A DNA stretch of 64,000 nucleotides from Runella salmonicolor. Its GTDB lineage: Bacteria > Bacteroidota > Bacteroidia > Cytophagales > Spirosomataceae. The notes beneath the pieces were generated by a model. It was not told where the DNA came from. It searched no databases and was given only the letters and a program-made list of their open reading frames with translations. The position numbers and the translations under genes were made by a program. The DNA lies in assembly GCF_024158025.1 (NCBI RefSeq), contig NZ_JAMZEL010000005.1, positions 124,001 to 188,000 on the forward strand. Direction: 5' to 3'. Below are positions 27,536 to 36,052 of this stretch, one piece after another. Numbering within the stretch: the first letter of the stretch is position 1; every line of letters begins with the position of its first letter.

Positions 27536-27970
27536 TCACGCTTTATTTTCCACCAACTTTTGCATTTCTGCCAAAAGAGCCTGCCAGTTACTTTCAGAGT
27601 GGGCAAGGGCTTCTTCGTCTTTCAGATTGTCCTGCGTGATGGTCAACCGTGTTCCACCCTCGGCGGCTTCCAAGATGTATTCAATGTTGGCATAATTTTC
27701 AGGGATATCCTCCGTACCGCTGAATGAACTCCAATAGTTGTACGACAGATAACGCTCAGGTTCAAAGGCCAATACCGTTCCTTTGTCTTCGTATGCCACA
27801 CCATCCCACTCACCCGTAAAGCGCACTGGTCCACCCACTTTCCAATCGGTAATCAAGGTGGTTCCGAAAAAATATTCCTTTACAACGGCAGGATTTGTAA
27901 GGGCATCCCAAACGGCAATAGCTGGGGCATGAAGGAGAATTGATGTTTTCAGGGCTAATTTTGTGTTCAT
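27536..27970 (-). CDS. SRPBCC (AHSA1-like) domain protein
   Basis: About 144 residues from the ATG at 27970. START/Bet v1-like fold: LKTSILLHAPAIAVWDALTNPAVVKEYFFG, then GGPVRFTGEWDGV, GTVLAFEPERYLSYNYWSS, and TRLTITQDNLKDEEALAHSESNWQALLAEMQKLV. AHSA1-like proteins bind hydrophobic ligands in a deep pocket; the ligand is unknown. It follows the WYL regulator by 54 bp. The longer frame to 28009 begins with residues unlike the family. Confidence 0.85.
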   Translation of the reverse strand: MNTKLALKTSILLHAPAIAVWDALTNPAVVKEYFFGTTLITDWKVGGPVRFTGEWDGVAYEDKGTVLAFEPERYLSYNYWSSFSGTEDIPENYANIEYILEAAEGGTRLTITQDNLKDEEALAHSESNWQALLAEMQKLVENKA

Positions 27971-28024
27971 AAAAGTGCTGTTTTTTTGATTTGGTAGCAA
28001 AGAAAACACCCTCCACTGACAACC

Positions 28025-28720
28025 CTATGTCAGTACCATTCGCATTTCTTGTTGTTTTATATAATCGTTGAGGTGCTGGTGGTTGGCTTTTCGAAAAGGC
28101 TTATACGTATTCTGTAATTTCAAGATGCGGGCCACTTTAAAGTCACGGTATTCATTTCGCAGCCAACACCACCCAATTACGTGCCACGCCATAGAATAAA
28201 AAACCATCCCAATCGGCTCCATTTCACGCAGGCTTACCTCCTGACCCGCATTTTGATAGTGTAGTTGTAAAATGGTCTGGGTCGTAATTGACGTTTGAAT
28301 TTCGGCCAAGTATTCAAAATTATGATTGGGGCAAGACGCACTCGTCACCACCTTATCTTCCAGATGTTCAACGTGTTCTTTCTGCTGATGTTTAAGCACG
28401 GCCTTCACTTTATTGAGCGCCGAATGATAATGCCGTCGGATAGATTTGTCAGTAAAGCGCTCCACAATCGACTCCACCAACACCAGCGCATTGGCTTCTT
28501 CGGTGCTGAACATCACGGGGGGCAAAAAATAGCCCTGCATGACATAATATCCCTTGTTTGACTCAAACCCAATCGGAATCCCAATCTCATCCAATGCCTT
28601 TAAATCACGATAAACGGTACGAACACTCATACCAAAGCGCTCAGACAATGCCTCGGCTGAGGTATATTTTCGAGATTGCAGCGTAATGGCAATAGCCAAT
28701 AAACGGTCGATGCGGTTCAT
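28025..28720 (-). CDS. WYL-domain transcriptional regulator (YafY type)
   Basis: A 231-residue regulator. The N-terminal helix-turn-helix is MNRIDRLLAIAITLQSRKYTSAEALSERFGMSVRTVYRDLKAL. The middle and C-terminal WYL part is ILQLHYQNAGQEVSLREMEPIGMVFYSMAWHVIGWCWLRNEYRDFKVARI. WYL regulators often sense nucleic-acid or small ligands. It is first in a run of five minus-strand genes and divergent from the YCII/ECF42 pair. Its upstream region contains a 71-bp duplication that starts three bases before its ATG. Confidence 0.88.
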   Translation of the reverse strand: MNRIDRLLAIAITLQSRKYTSAEALSERFGMSVRTVYRDLKALDEIGIPIGFESNKGYYVMQGYFLPPVMFSTEEANALVLVESIVERFTDKSIRRHYHSALNKVKAVLKHQQKEHVEHLEDKVVTSASCPNHNFEYLAEIQTSITTQTILQLHYQNAGQEVSLREMEPIGMVFYSMAWHVIGWCWLRNEYRDFKVARILKLQNTYKPFRKANHQHLNDYIKQQEMRMVLT

Positions 28721-28722
28721 GG

Positions 28723-28878
28723 GGAATAACAGAAAAATGATAAACAGAAAAATTCAAAATGTAAAAGTATTGGCTCGCAGATTCAAATCGGTTAGCCTAG
28801 CGGCAATGGAACAACAGAAAAATGATAAACAGAAAAATTCAAAATGTAAAAGTATTGGCTCGCAGATTCAAATCGGTT
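28723..28878. repeat. Direct duplication, 71-bp units with 85-bp period
   Basis: Bases 28723-28793 and 28808-28878 are the same with one mismatch (66 bases identical in a row), separated by 14 unrelated bases. The first copy abuts the start codon of the WYL regulator; the second lies toward the YCII gene. The short string ggggaata occurs just outside both ends, so the duplication may have arisen by slippage or unequal exchange at microhomology. It may duplicate a promoter or operator. Confidence 0.92.
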
Positions 28879-29009
28879 GGGGAATACGAGGGTCAAATGA
28901 TTTATTTTTAAAATTAGAAAAAAAAATCTTCTTAGCTGTCCAGTTTTGATTGAGTCGTTCGTCATTCGTACAAATTCAATAAATTCGTTCACAAAAAACA
29001 CAACTTACC

Positions 29010-29363
29010 ATGAACAAGTACATGCTCGCCTTCTGGAATGCCATTCCTTCTGAAGAGTCTTTTGCCCAACTGTCGCCCGAAGCGATTCAGGTGGAAATCG
29101 AAAAATGGAATAATTGGATTGGAGGAATTGCCGCCCAAGGCAAAATGGTCGCCACCGAAGCACTGCACAATACGGGGAAAACGGTCTCTGGCTCCGCCAA
29201 CATTGTTACGGATGGCCCGTTTACGGAAGGCAAAGAAATCATCGGCGGCTTTATGATTCTCACGGCCGACAGCCTGGAAGAAGCCGTAGAATTATCAAAT
29301 GGCTGCCCTATTTATGACTCGGAGGGACGGGTAGAAGTGCGTCAAATTCAAGTTTTTAATTAA
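29010..29363 (+). CDS. YCII (DGPF) family protein
   Basis: A 117-residue small protein with MNKYMLAFWN at the start and the signature NIVTDGPFTEGKEIIGGFMIL (the DGPF motif), then EAVELSNGCP and VEVRQI. YCII-like proteins have a ferredoxin-like fold with a conserved His/Asp site; function is mostly unknown. It lies 8 bp before an ECF42-type sigma factor, the recognised gene pairing for that sigma group, and so is a likely regulator or target partner of the sigma factor. Confidence 0.9.
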   Translation: MNKYMLAFWNAIPSEESFAQLSPEAIQVEIEKWNNWIGGIAAQGKMVATEALHNTGKTVSGSANIVTDGPFTEGKEIIGGFMILTADSLEEAVELSNGCPIYDSEGRVEVRQIQVFN

Positions 29364-29371
29364 TCTTCAGG

Positions 29372-30619
29372 ATGACGGAAGTTAATCGTATGGCGGAGCA
29401 TCTTTTTCGGCATGAGTCGGGAAAGATGCTCGCTGTACTCACGCGGGTATTTGGTTTTTCCAACTACGACACCGCCCGCGATGTGGTTCAAGATACTTTA
29501 TTGGCCGCTCTGGAACAGTGGAAACTGAACGGCATCCCTGAAAATCCAACGGGATGGCTCTATACTTCGGCCAAAAACCGAGTGCTCGACCGGCTCCGTA
29601 GAGAGAAAAAAATGGCCGAAATAAGCCCCGACATTGCCTACGAATTCCAATCAGAACAGCAAATGCAGCAGCACATAGACCAATTGTTTCTGGAACATGA
29701 AATGGAAGACAGCCAGCTGCGGATGATGTTTGCGTGCTGCCACCCAAGTTTACCACCCGAAGCCCAAATAACGCTTATTCTACGAACACTCTGCGGGCTA
29801 AGCATTACCGAAATCGCCAACGCTTTTTTATCCAACGACGAAAACATTACCAAACGCCTCTACCGGGCCAAAGACAAAATCCGCAGCACGCCCATTGAGT
29901 TGGAAGTGCCCTACGGCAATGAACTTCCAACGCGACTGGATACGGTTTTAAAGGCTGTTTATCTGCTTTTCAACGAAGGTTACAATTCGCAGCACCCCGA
30001 CCGGCTTATCAGGCAAGACCTGTGCGAAGAAGCCCTCCGACTAGGCACACTATTGAGTCAGCATCGGTATACCGACCTCCCCAAAACCGCCGCGCTGCTA
30101 TCGTTGATGTATTTTCAAGCATCAAGGTTTGATGCCCGACAAGATGAGGAAGGAAATATTATTTTGTTAGCCAATCAAGACCGCCAAAAATGGAATCGGA
30201 CGCGGATAGACGCAGGAATTGCCTTCTTAAATAGAGCCTCTCAAGGACCCGACATCAGCAGCTACCACCTCGAAGCCGCTATTGCTTCCTATCACGCCCG
30301 GGCTGAGCGTTTTGAAAGTACTAACTGGCAGGCCATTATGTATCTTTATCGGCTGTTGGAACAAATCAATCCGAGCGTAATGGTACAATTCAACAAAGCC
30401 ATTGCCACGGGGTTTGCAGAAGGGCCACAACGAGGCACGGAAGCCTTACTGAACATAAAAGGGCTTGAAAACAATGCTTATTATCACACAGCATTGGGCG
30501 ACTTTTTTGCGCAATTGAAAGACCCTAATAATGCGAAAACACACTATGAAGCCGCCATTCTGTTGACAAAGTCAAAGGCTGAATGGCAGTTGATATGGAA
30601 GAAAATAGATATGCTCTAA
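29372..30619 (+). CDS. ECF42-type RNA polymerase sigma factor with C-terminal extension
   Basis: A 415-residue protein. Residues about 10-175 carry sigma region 2 (VLTRVFGFSNYDTARDVVQDTLLAALEQWK, GWLYTSAKNRVLDRLRRE) and region 4 (ITLILRTLCGLSITEIANAFLSNDENITKRLYRAKDKI). The long C-terminal part opens with TVLKAVYLLFNEGYNS, the hallmark of ECF42/DUF6596 sigmas, and is helical and TPR-like. In this group the extension, not an anti-sigma factor, controls activity, and the neighbour is a YCII/DGPF protein, as here. The inducing signal is unknown. Confidence 0.88.
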   Translation: MTEVNRMAEHLFRHESGKMLAVLTRVFGFSNYDTARDVVQDTLLAALEQWKLNGIPENPTGWLYTSAKNRVLDRLRREKKMAEISPDIAYEFQSEQQMQQHIDQLFLEHEMEDSQLRMMFACCHPSLPPEAQITLILRTLCGLSITEIANAFLSNDENITKRLYRAKDKIRSTPIELEVPYGNELPTRLDTVLKAVYLLFNEGYNSQHPDRLIRQDLCEEALRLGTLLSQHRYTDLPKTAALLSLMYFQASRFDARQDEEGNIILLANQDRQKWNRTRIDAGIAFLNRASQGPDISSYHLEAAIASYHARAERFESTNWQAIMYLYRLLEQINPSVMVQFNKAIATGFAEGPQRGTEALLNIKGLENNAYYHTALGDFFAQLKDPNNAKTHYEAAILLTKSKAEWQLIWKKIDML

Positions 30620-30952
30620 TTGAGACTTTTTGAGCAAATTCAAAACATCGGTAATACCAACACGCCAACTATTCTATACTTCTTCCGATAAAGCCTACCA
30701 AAAACAAGCCTGCCGTTTTACAACGACTGAACGGGCGGTTGTTCCGTTACAGCTCCTTCAAATGACGTTTCATCAGGGACGCTATTGAAAATCCCCCTTC
30801 CCATTGCCCAATTTTGTATCGTCAATCGGCCAAACAAAGGCCTCTTGACGCAATGCAGCCATAAAACATACCGCAAAAACCCTCCGTTGGAAACGCCGCC
30901 GTTTGCCGCTGCAGTGCTATAATTCAGCCATTTTTTCCAACAATTTCAAGTC
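30620..30952. other. 333-bp intergenic region with no recognised feature
   Basis: No open reading frame of note, no strong hairpin and no repeat shared with the rest of the window were seen between the ECF42 sigma gene and the cytochrome gene. The promoter of the cytochrome operon should lie here but no clear consensus was found. Confidence 0.5.
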
Positions 30953-31960
30953 ATGAAAACCATCCTTCGTTTCATTTTTATCGGTCTGGCCGTGGTGGTC
31001 ACGGGCGTTAGTCTTGTACTGGTCTATGTTAAATTTTGGTTGCCCGATGTAGGTGCCGCTCCCGAATTAAAAATCAATACTACGGCCGCCCAGATTGAAC
31101 GGGGGCGCTACCTGGCTAATCACGTCAGTGTGTGCATGGATTGCCACAGCACCCGCGACTGGAACCTTTTTGCAGGCCCACCCAAGGCGGGCACCGAGGG
31201 CAAGGGGGGTGAGCGCTTCGGCCCAGAGATGGGATTGCCGGGCACTATTTATTCGCGCAATATCACCCCTGCTGGCGTGGGCCACTGGACCGACGGCGAG
31301 TTGTTTCGCGCTATTACCTCAGGGGTAACTCGCGATGGCAAAGCCCTGTTTCCATTGATGCCTCACCCTTCCTATGGCCGTATGGATCAGGAGGATATCA
31401 AATCCATCATTGCCTACCTCCGCTCTCTCAAGCCCATTTCAAACGAGGTGCCTGATTCAGAATTAGAATTTCCAATGAATTTTATTGTCAATACCATTCC
31501 GCAAAAACCCAATTTTCAAACTCGCCCCGACACAACCGACCAGATAGCCTATGGACGCTACATGGTCAATGCCGCTGGCTGTGCCGAGTGCCACACCAAA
31601 AGAGAAAAAGGAGAACATGTGGCAGGAATGGAATTTGCGGGAAGTGCAGAATTTGCCTTACCGGGGGGTATTGTACGTTCGGCCAACCTTACGCCTGATG
31701 CCGAAACTGGGCTAGGACGCTGGACCAAAGCTGCCTTTATAGCTCGTTTCAAAGCCCTCGACCCAGCCACTGGCTATAAACCACATCCCGTAAAACCCGG
31801 CGACCGACAAACGATTATGCCTTGGCCAATGTACGCAGGGATGAGCGAGCAGGATTTGGGGGCCATTTATACCTACTTACAAACGCTTAAACCTATCCCA
31901 AACAGGGTAGTAACCTTTACCCCTACCACTTCTGAAAAGGAGACCATTGCATCAAAATAA
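30953..31960 (+). CDS. Di-heme cytochrome c, membrane anchored
   Basis: A 335-residue protein with an N-terminal membrane anchor (residues about 5-30) and two cytochrome c domains: VCMDCHSTRDW (about residue 61) and GCAECHTKREKG (about 208). Each is followed by a GxxYSRNITP or RSANLTPDAETGLGRWT segment and a later Met region (LMPHPSYGRM, IMPWPMYAGM). This layout matches the cytochrome subunits that serve alcohol/aldehyde dehydrogenases and related periplasmic enzymes. It is first in a same-strand run with a ZU5-like lipoprotein and a coiled-coil protein (35 and 24 bp gaps); no dehydrogenase subunit is adjacent. Confidence 0.88.
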   Translation: MKTILRFIFIGLAVVVTGVSLVLVYVKFWLPDVGAAPELKINTTAAQIERGRYLANHVSVCMDCHSTRDWNLFAGPPKAGTEGKGGERFGPEMGLPGTIYSRNITPAGVGHWTDGELFRAITSGVTRDGKALFPLMPHPSYGRMDQEDIKSIIAYLRSLKPISNEVPDSELEFPMNFIVNTIPQKPNFQTRPDTTDQIAYGRYMVNAAGCAECHTKREKGEHVAGMEFAGSAEFALPGGIVRSANLTPDAETGLGRWTKAAFIARFKALDPATGYKPHPVKPGDRQTIMPWPMYAGMSEQDLGAIYTYLQTLKPIPNRVVTFTPTTSEKETIASK

Positions 31961-31995
31961 TCAACTAACAGTAAAACAATCAATTTCTCACAGCC

Positions 31996-33228
31996 ATGAA
32001 AAATATTACAAATACACTACTGGGCCTCGCGCTCATCACCCTCTCGGTTTCGTGTACCGAACCCGACCCCGCTCCCACCCAATTGCCAGAACCCACTGGA
32101 CACGTTACGGCACAGGGCACCCCAGACGGTACGGCCATAACGGCCGCAATAGGCCCCGCCGGAGGGGCTATTGAGTCGACCGACAAGCGTATCCGCGTCG
32201 AAATTCCCGCTGGTGCATTGACCGCTACTCAGACCATTACCTTACAGCCCATTACCAATAAAGCTCCTAACGGCCAAGGACAGGCCTTCCGGCTTACCCC
32301 CCACGGATTGCAGTTTGCCAAACCAGCCACTATTTCTTTTAAATACACCGATGAAGACCTCAATGGTACTTTTGCCGAAGCATTGGGGATTGCTTACCAA
32401 AATGATAAAGGGATTTGGAAAGTACCAACCGGTTTAACGTTGAACAAAGAAGCCAAGACAGTTACTATCAAAACAACCCATTTCAGTGATTGGAGTTTCT
32501 TTGAAGCCATCAGTCTTGAACCAGCCTATCGGTATATGGATCCCGGAGAAAAGGGCAACTTGGCCGTCAGATACGTGCTTCCGGACGAATTTCTTTTAGT
32601 ACCCATTGGCGATGAAGCTCAGGAATTGGAGTTGCTCAATCCGGAACATCTACTGGATGCCAAATATATCGACAAGTGGGAACTGAAAGGCGACGGTGAA
32701 CTGAAACCCACCAACAGCACGGCGGTGTATCAGGCACCCAACCACATTCCGGGGCAGAATCCGGTACGGGTGGAAGTAAGCATTAAATCCAATAGAAGAG
32801 CCGTCGGACTGCTGATTGCCCGTATCTACGTGGCTCCCGAAGGCATTACGCTGCAAATAGACGGCGGTGATTGGATCACTTACCGCGGAGGCGCTAATTT
32901 TAACCATATTCAAAACGTGATTGAAGGAAAAAACGGTAGCCAGTACGTTTCAATGGGTTGGTCTGGCGGACGGCAAGGGCAGTTTCACTGGACACTCAAT
33001 ACCCAAGTTTCCTTTGTGCTTTACACCGGCTTCAGACACTACCAAAACCGCTACGGCACGCGGCCTGACGTAAGCGGCGGAACCCTGAACATAGACACCG
33101 ACCAATGGCAGGGCTACGTTCTCGGCACCTTCCATCTGGAACCTGCCGGCTGGTATCAAGCCGACCCTTACAATCCTGTGGGTACGTCACAAATTCGGGG
33201 AATATTCAGAGTAAAAAGTGTGAATTAG
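31996..33228 (+). CDS. ZU5-like domain lipoprotein
   Basis: A 410-residue lipoprotein (SVSCTEPDP, Cys near residue 20) with a Pro/Thr-rich tether, then a ZU5-like module (AIGPAGGAIESTDKRIRVEI, PAGALTATQTITLQPI, GLQFAKPATISFKY) ending near residue 165, followed by a beta-rich region of unknown family that repeats aromatic/glycine strands (GGDWITYRGGANFNHI, GRQGQFHWTLNTQVSFVLYTG). ZU5 modules mediate protein-protein contacts. No function can be assigned. It is likely exposed at the outer membrane or periplasm and lies between the cytochrome and the coiled-coil gene. Confidence 0.7.
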   Translation: MKNITNTLLGLALITLSVSCTEPDPAPTQLPEPTGHVTAQGTPDGTAITAAIGPAGGAIESTDKRIRVEIPAGALTATQTITLQPITNKAPNGQGQAFRLTPHGLQFAKPATISFKYTDEDLNGTFAEALGIAYQNDKGIWKVPTGLTLNKEAKTVTIKTTHFSDWSFFEAISLEPAYRYMDPGEKGNLAVRYVLPDEFLLVPIGDEAQELELLNPEHLLDAKYIDKWELKGDGELKPTNSTAVYQAPNHIPGQNPVRVEVSIKSNRRAVGLLIARIYVAPEGITLQIDGGDWITYRGGANFNHIQNVIEGKNGSQYVSMGWSGGRQGQFHWTLNTQVSFVLYTGFRHYQNRYGTRPDVSGGTLNIDTDQWQGYVLGTFHLEPAGWYQADPYNPVGTSQIRGIFRVKSVN

Positions 33229-33252
33229 TTTAATTATCAACGATTTATAGCC

Positions 33253-34194
33253 ATGAAATACATCCCTATTCTTTGCACCCTTCTCTTTTTGGCCGCGTTG
33301 ATGGCCATGCGCCCGCTTGATGCCTTGACCGATACGGGAGTCACTTTTGAAAATGTGCGTCAGGGAGTATTGGACAATTTGGCCGAAGAAAAATACTTTT
33401 TATTTAACAGCACATCGGCCATGCGTAAAATCGCCAAAGGGATTCCCGAAAACGCACAGGCTACGACCGTAAGAGCTTTAGGCAAATGGGTTCGTTCGTA
33501 TGTTGAGTCTGATAATTTCAAACAGGAATATCGGCAATGGCTCAAACAAAAATACCCCGTTGACGAAACTTACAGCGACGCGGTTGTAGCACAACGCGAA
33601 CAGGCAGTAGGTGGAATGGATGCGGCTATTAGCCAACAAATGGCGCTGATTCAGCAAACGTATGCGCAACTCGACCCGGCCATGCTGCAAATGGGCATCA
33701 AGTCACAACTTTCTCAACAGGAAGCCCAATTGGCTACTCTTGAAGGCGAAGAACGCGCAGCAAAAGCCCGCGAGTTGGCGGAACTCAAAAAGATTTTGGC
33801 CGCCACAGAAGGGAAATCTACGGAATTTAAAAAGCAATTTATGGCTTACCACAGCAAATTGCTGAAACAGGGAAGCGACCAAAGCAAGAGTCAACAACAA
33901 AAGGATTTGGCCAACGCCCAAGAGCGCAATGTGGAATACAAAAAACAGACAGCTATTTTGGATGCCCACAGCGATTTTCGGCCGCTGTTGCGGCAACGCC
34001 TCAAAAACTTTATTGCCCTTTGCGATGAAGTTGACTTCAACGCCAAACTGGTACCTTCGGGCAGAAAACAGGAATTTATCAACCCATTGTATCAGCGCAA
34101 ACCCGCCGAATGGAAGTTTTTGTACCGTCTTGGTAAAACACCCGTGCTGGAAGCCCGAGCGTTTGCTCAGGAATGGTTAACTGACTTAAAATAG
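33253..34194 (+). CDS. Secreted coiled-coil protein of unknown function
   Basis: A 313-residue protein not recognised as a family. It has a signal-like N-terminus (YIPILCTLLFLAALMAMRP) and a long helical, Gln/Glu/Lys/Ala-rich middle (residues about 115-240, e.g. SQQEAQLATLEGEERAAKARE) expected to form a coiled coil, then a C-terminal FNAKLVPSGRKQEFINPLYQRKPAEWKFLYRLGK region that looks folded. No catalytic motif is visible. It is the third gene of the cytochrome/ZU5 set. Confidence 0.65.
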   Translation: MKYIPILCTLLFLAALMAMRPLDALTDTGVTFENVRQGVLDNLAEEKYFLFNSTSAMRKIAKGIPENAQATTVRALGKWVRSYVESDNFKQEYRQWLKQKYPVDETYSDAVVAQREQAVGGMDAAISQQMALIQQTYAQLDPAMLQMGIKSQLSQQEAQLATLEGEERAAKARELAELKKILAATEGKSTEFKKQFMAYHSKLLKQGSDQSKSQQQKDLANAQERNVEYKKQTAILDAHSDFRPLLRQRLKNFIALCDEVDFNAKLVPSGRKQEFINPLYQRKPAEWKFLYRLGKTPVLEARAFAQEWLTDLK

Positions 34195-34237
34195 AAGGCA
34201 TCCATTAAGAACCACCTACTTTTTATCTTTACAAAGT

Positions 34238-35416
34238 ATGCTCAGCAAACAACCCAGTTTTATGAAAATCGCTATCATTGGGGGAGGAATCGCAGGTCTG
34301 ACCACCGCGATTGCTCTCCGGCAAATTGGAATCAACGTAAGCATTTACGAAGCCAATCAGGAACTTCGCCCCGCAGGAGCAGGTATTGCCTTGGCTGCCA
34401 ATGCAGTAAAAGCCTTTGAATTGCTCGGTCTCAGCGATAAAATATTGGCTCACGGAAACCCCTTCGAGCTCTTTTCTATCTTAGATAAACAGGGGAAAAT
34501 CATTACCGAATCAAATTACTTTGCAGCCGTCGAGAAATACAAAGTAATAGGCAGTTTTTCCATTCATCGTTCTGATTTACAAAAGACGCTTTTAGAGGCA
34601 ATCGAGGATATTCCACTGTACTTAGGGCATCAATTTCTTACACTCACTCAAAACAATGAAGGAGTCACCTTGGTGTTTCGTAACGGCCATACTGCTACTT
34701 TCGATTATGTTTTGGCGGCCGATGGTATTCATTCTGCCGTTCGTCAGCAATTGGTACCCAGCACCAAAATAAGATACGCTGGGTACACCTGTTGGCGAGG
34801 AGTAACCGACACTGCTCCGTCAGGCCTAAACCCCAAACAAGCCACCGAAACGTGGGCATCAGAAGGAAGATTCGGCATTGTGCCGCTTCAGGGAGGGCGT
34901 ATTTACTGGTTTGCCTGCGTCAATGCACCAACAGGCGATGAACCCCGTTTCCGAAATTTTACCAAAACTGATTTGTTGCACCATTTTGGTCAATTACACG
35001 CTCCGGTAGCCCAAATCATTGGCCTTACGCCCGAAAAACGGATTTTGCACAATGATATTATTGATTTAAAACCGCTTCGTCAACTGGCCTACGGCAAAGT
35101 ATTGTTGATGGGCGATGCCGCTCATGCCATGACCCCCAACATGGGGCAAGGGGCATGTCAGGGAATTGAAGATGCGGTGGTACTTCAACGGCTGATTAGG
35201 CAATACCCAACCGACTTGTCGGAAGTCTTTCAGAAGTTTGAAGCAGTACGTTTACCTCGAACAACAACCATTGTGAACCGCTCTTTTACACTTGGTAAAA
35301 TTGCACAGGCGAGTCAGCCCTGGCTGGTTGCTTTACGCAATGCACTTTTCAGACTGATGCCTGCTAGTATGAACAATCGACAGTTAGATTTTATAATGGA
35401 TATGAATGCCGCCTAA
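34238..35416 (+). CDS. FAD-dependent monooxygenase (aromatic hydroxylase type)
   Basis: A 392-residue flavoprotein. FAD-binding GxGxxG start KIAIIGGGIAGLTTAIALRQIG, then RPAGAGIALAANAVKAFELLG, the DG motif region VLAADGIHSAVRQQLV, and the GD motif KVLLMGDAAHAMTPNMGQGACQGIEDAVVL. It matches class A flavin monooxygenases that add one oxygen atom to aromatic or similar substrates using NAD(P)H. The start is either 34238 or the ATG at 34262, which begins directly with the Rossmann strand. Substrate unknown; it lies alone, about 40 bp after the coiled-coil gene. Confidence 0.88.
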   Translation: MLSKQPSFMKIAIIGGGIAGLTTAIALRQIGINVSIYEANQELRPAGAGIALAANAVKAFELLGLSDKILAHGNPFELFSILDKQGKIITESNYFAAVEKYKVIGSFSIHRSDLQKTLLEAIEDIPLYLGHQFLTLTQNNEGVTLVFRNGHTATFDYVLAADGIHSAVRQQLVPSTKIRYAGYTCWRGVTDTAPSGLNPKQATETWASEGRFGIVPLQGGRIYWFACVNAPTGDEPRFRNFTKTDLLHHFGQLHAPVAQIIGLTPEKRILHNDIIDLKPLRQLAYGKVLLMGDAAHAMTPNMGQGACQGIEDAVVLQRLIRQYPTDLSEVFQKFEAVRLPRTTTIVNRSFTLGKIAQASQPWLVALRNALFRLMPASMNNRQLDFIMDMNAA

Positions 35417-35476
35417 ACCGCTACACTCAACCCATTGAGTCATCGGAGAACATTGGCAAAATCAGAAAACTAAGCC

Positions 35477-36052
35477 ATGAAAAATATTCATTTAAGCCTG
35501 TATTTGATGCTGGGGCTACTTATCCTCACCCAAAAAAATACACAGGCGCAATCGCTCAGGATCAGTTATTACGGCGAAACCATTACGCATTATGGCCTCA
35601 AAACTGCGTATGAATACCCAATTTTCAGTAAAATAAAAGAGCGTAATCAATCGCGTAAAATGCTTTTGATTGCGCCAAGCGCGGCACTTTACCGCCATCC
35701 GCGTAATCATTTCGGTATCATCATAGCCCCCGAGTTGATATATCGACGTATAGGCAAACGGGGTACGCTGCTTGAGGCAGGCATTGCCCCTGCGTACTTT
35801 CGTTATTTTTTGGAGGGTTCTACCTACCAAGTAACCGCAAATGGTGAATTGGAACGCATACGCTATGCTGGAGGAAATGCTTTCTTGCCTACTGTTTTCG
35901 TAGGCACTGGACGCGCTCTTTCTGTGCGTCGCGGCCTTTCTTTTGATTGGTATACTCGACTGAATATCAGTCAACAACGCCCCTATAACACATCCGCTCT
36001 TACCCGATTCAGTCTGGAAATAGGGGCTATTTTTCCCTTCAAAAAGCAATGA
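35477..36052 (+). CDS. Small secreted beta-rich protein (barrel-like), unknown
   Basis: A 191-residue protein with a signal peptide ending TQAQS (about residue 25). The rest alternates aromatic and polar strands (ISYYGETITHYGLKTAYEY, FGIIIAPELIYRRIG, LEAGIAPAYFRYFL, RFSLEIGAIFPF) and ends in a terminal aromatic strand, as in small outer-membrane barrels. No family is recognised. Its stop overlaps the start of the alpha/beta hydrolase by 4 bp (ATGA), so the two are translated together and may act together at the envelope. Confidence 0.65.
   Translation: MKNIHLSLYLMLGLLILTQKNTQAQSLRISYYGETITHYGLKTAYEYPIFSKIKERNQSRKMLLIAPSAALYRHPRNHFGIIIAPELIYRRIGKRGTLLEAGIAPAYFRYFLEGSTYQVTANGELERIRYAGGNAFLPTVFVGTGRALSVRRGLSFDWYTRLNISQQRPYNTSALTRFSLEIGAIFPFKKQ

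Noticed and set aside
28728..28878. CRISPR-like array
   Set aside because: Only two repeat units with long identical sequence and a 19-base gap; no further units, leader or cas genes, so it is a simple duplication.
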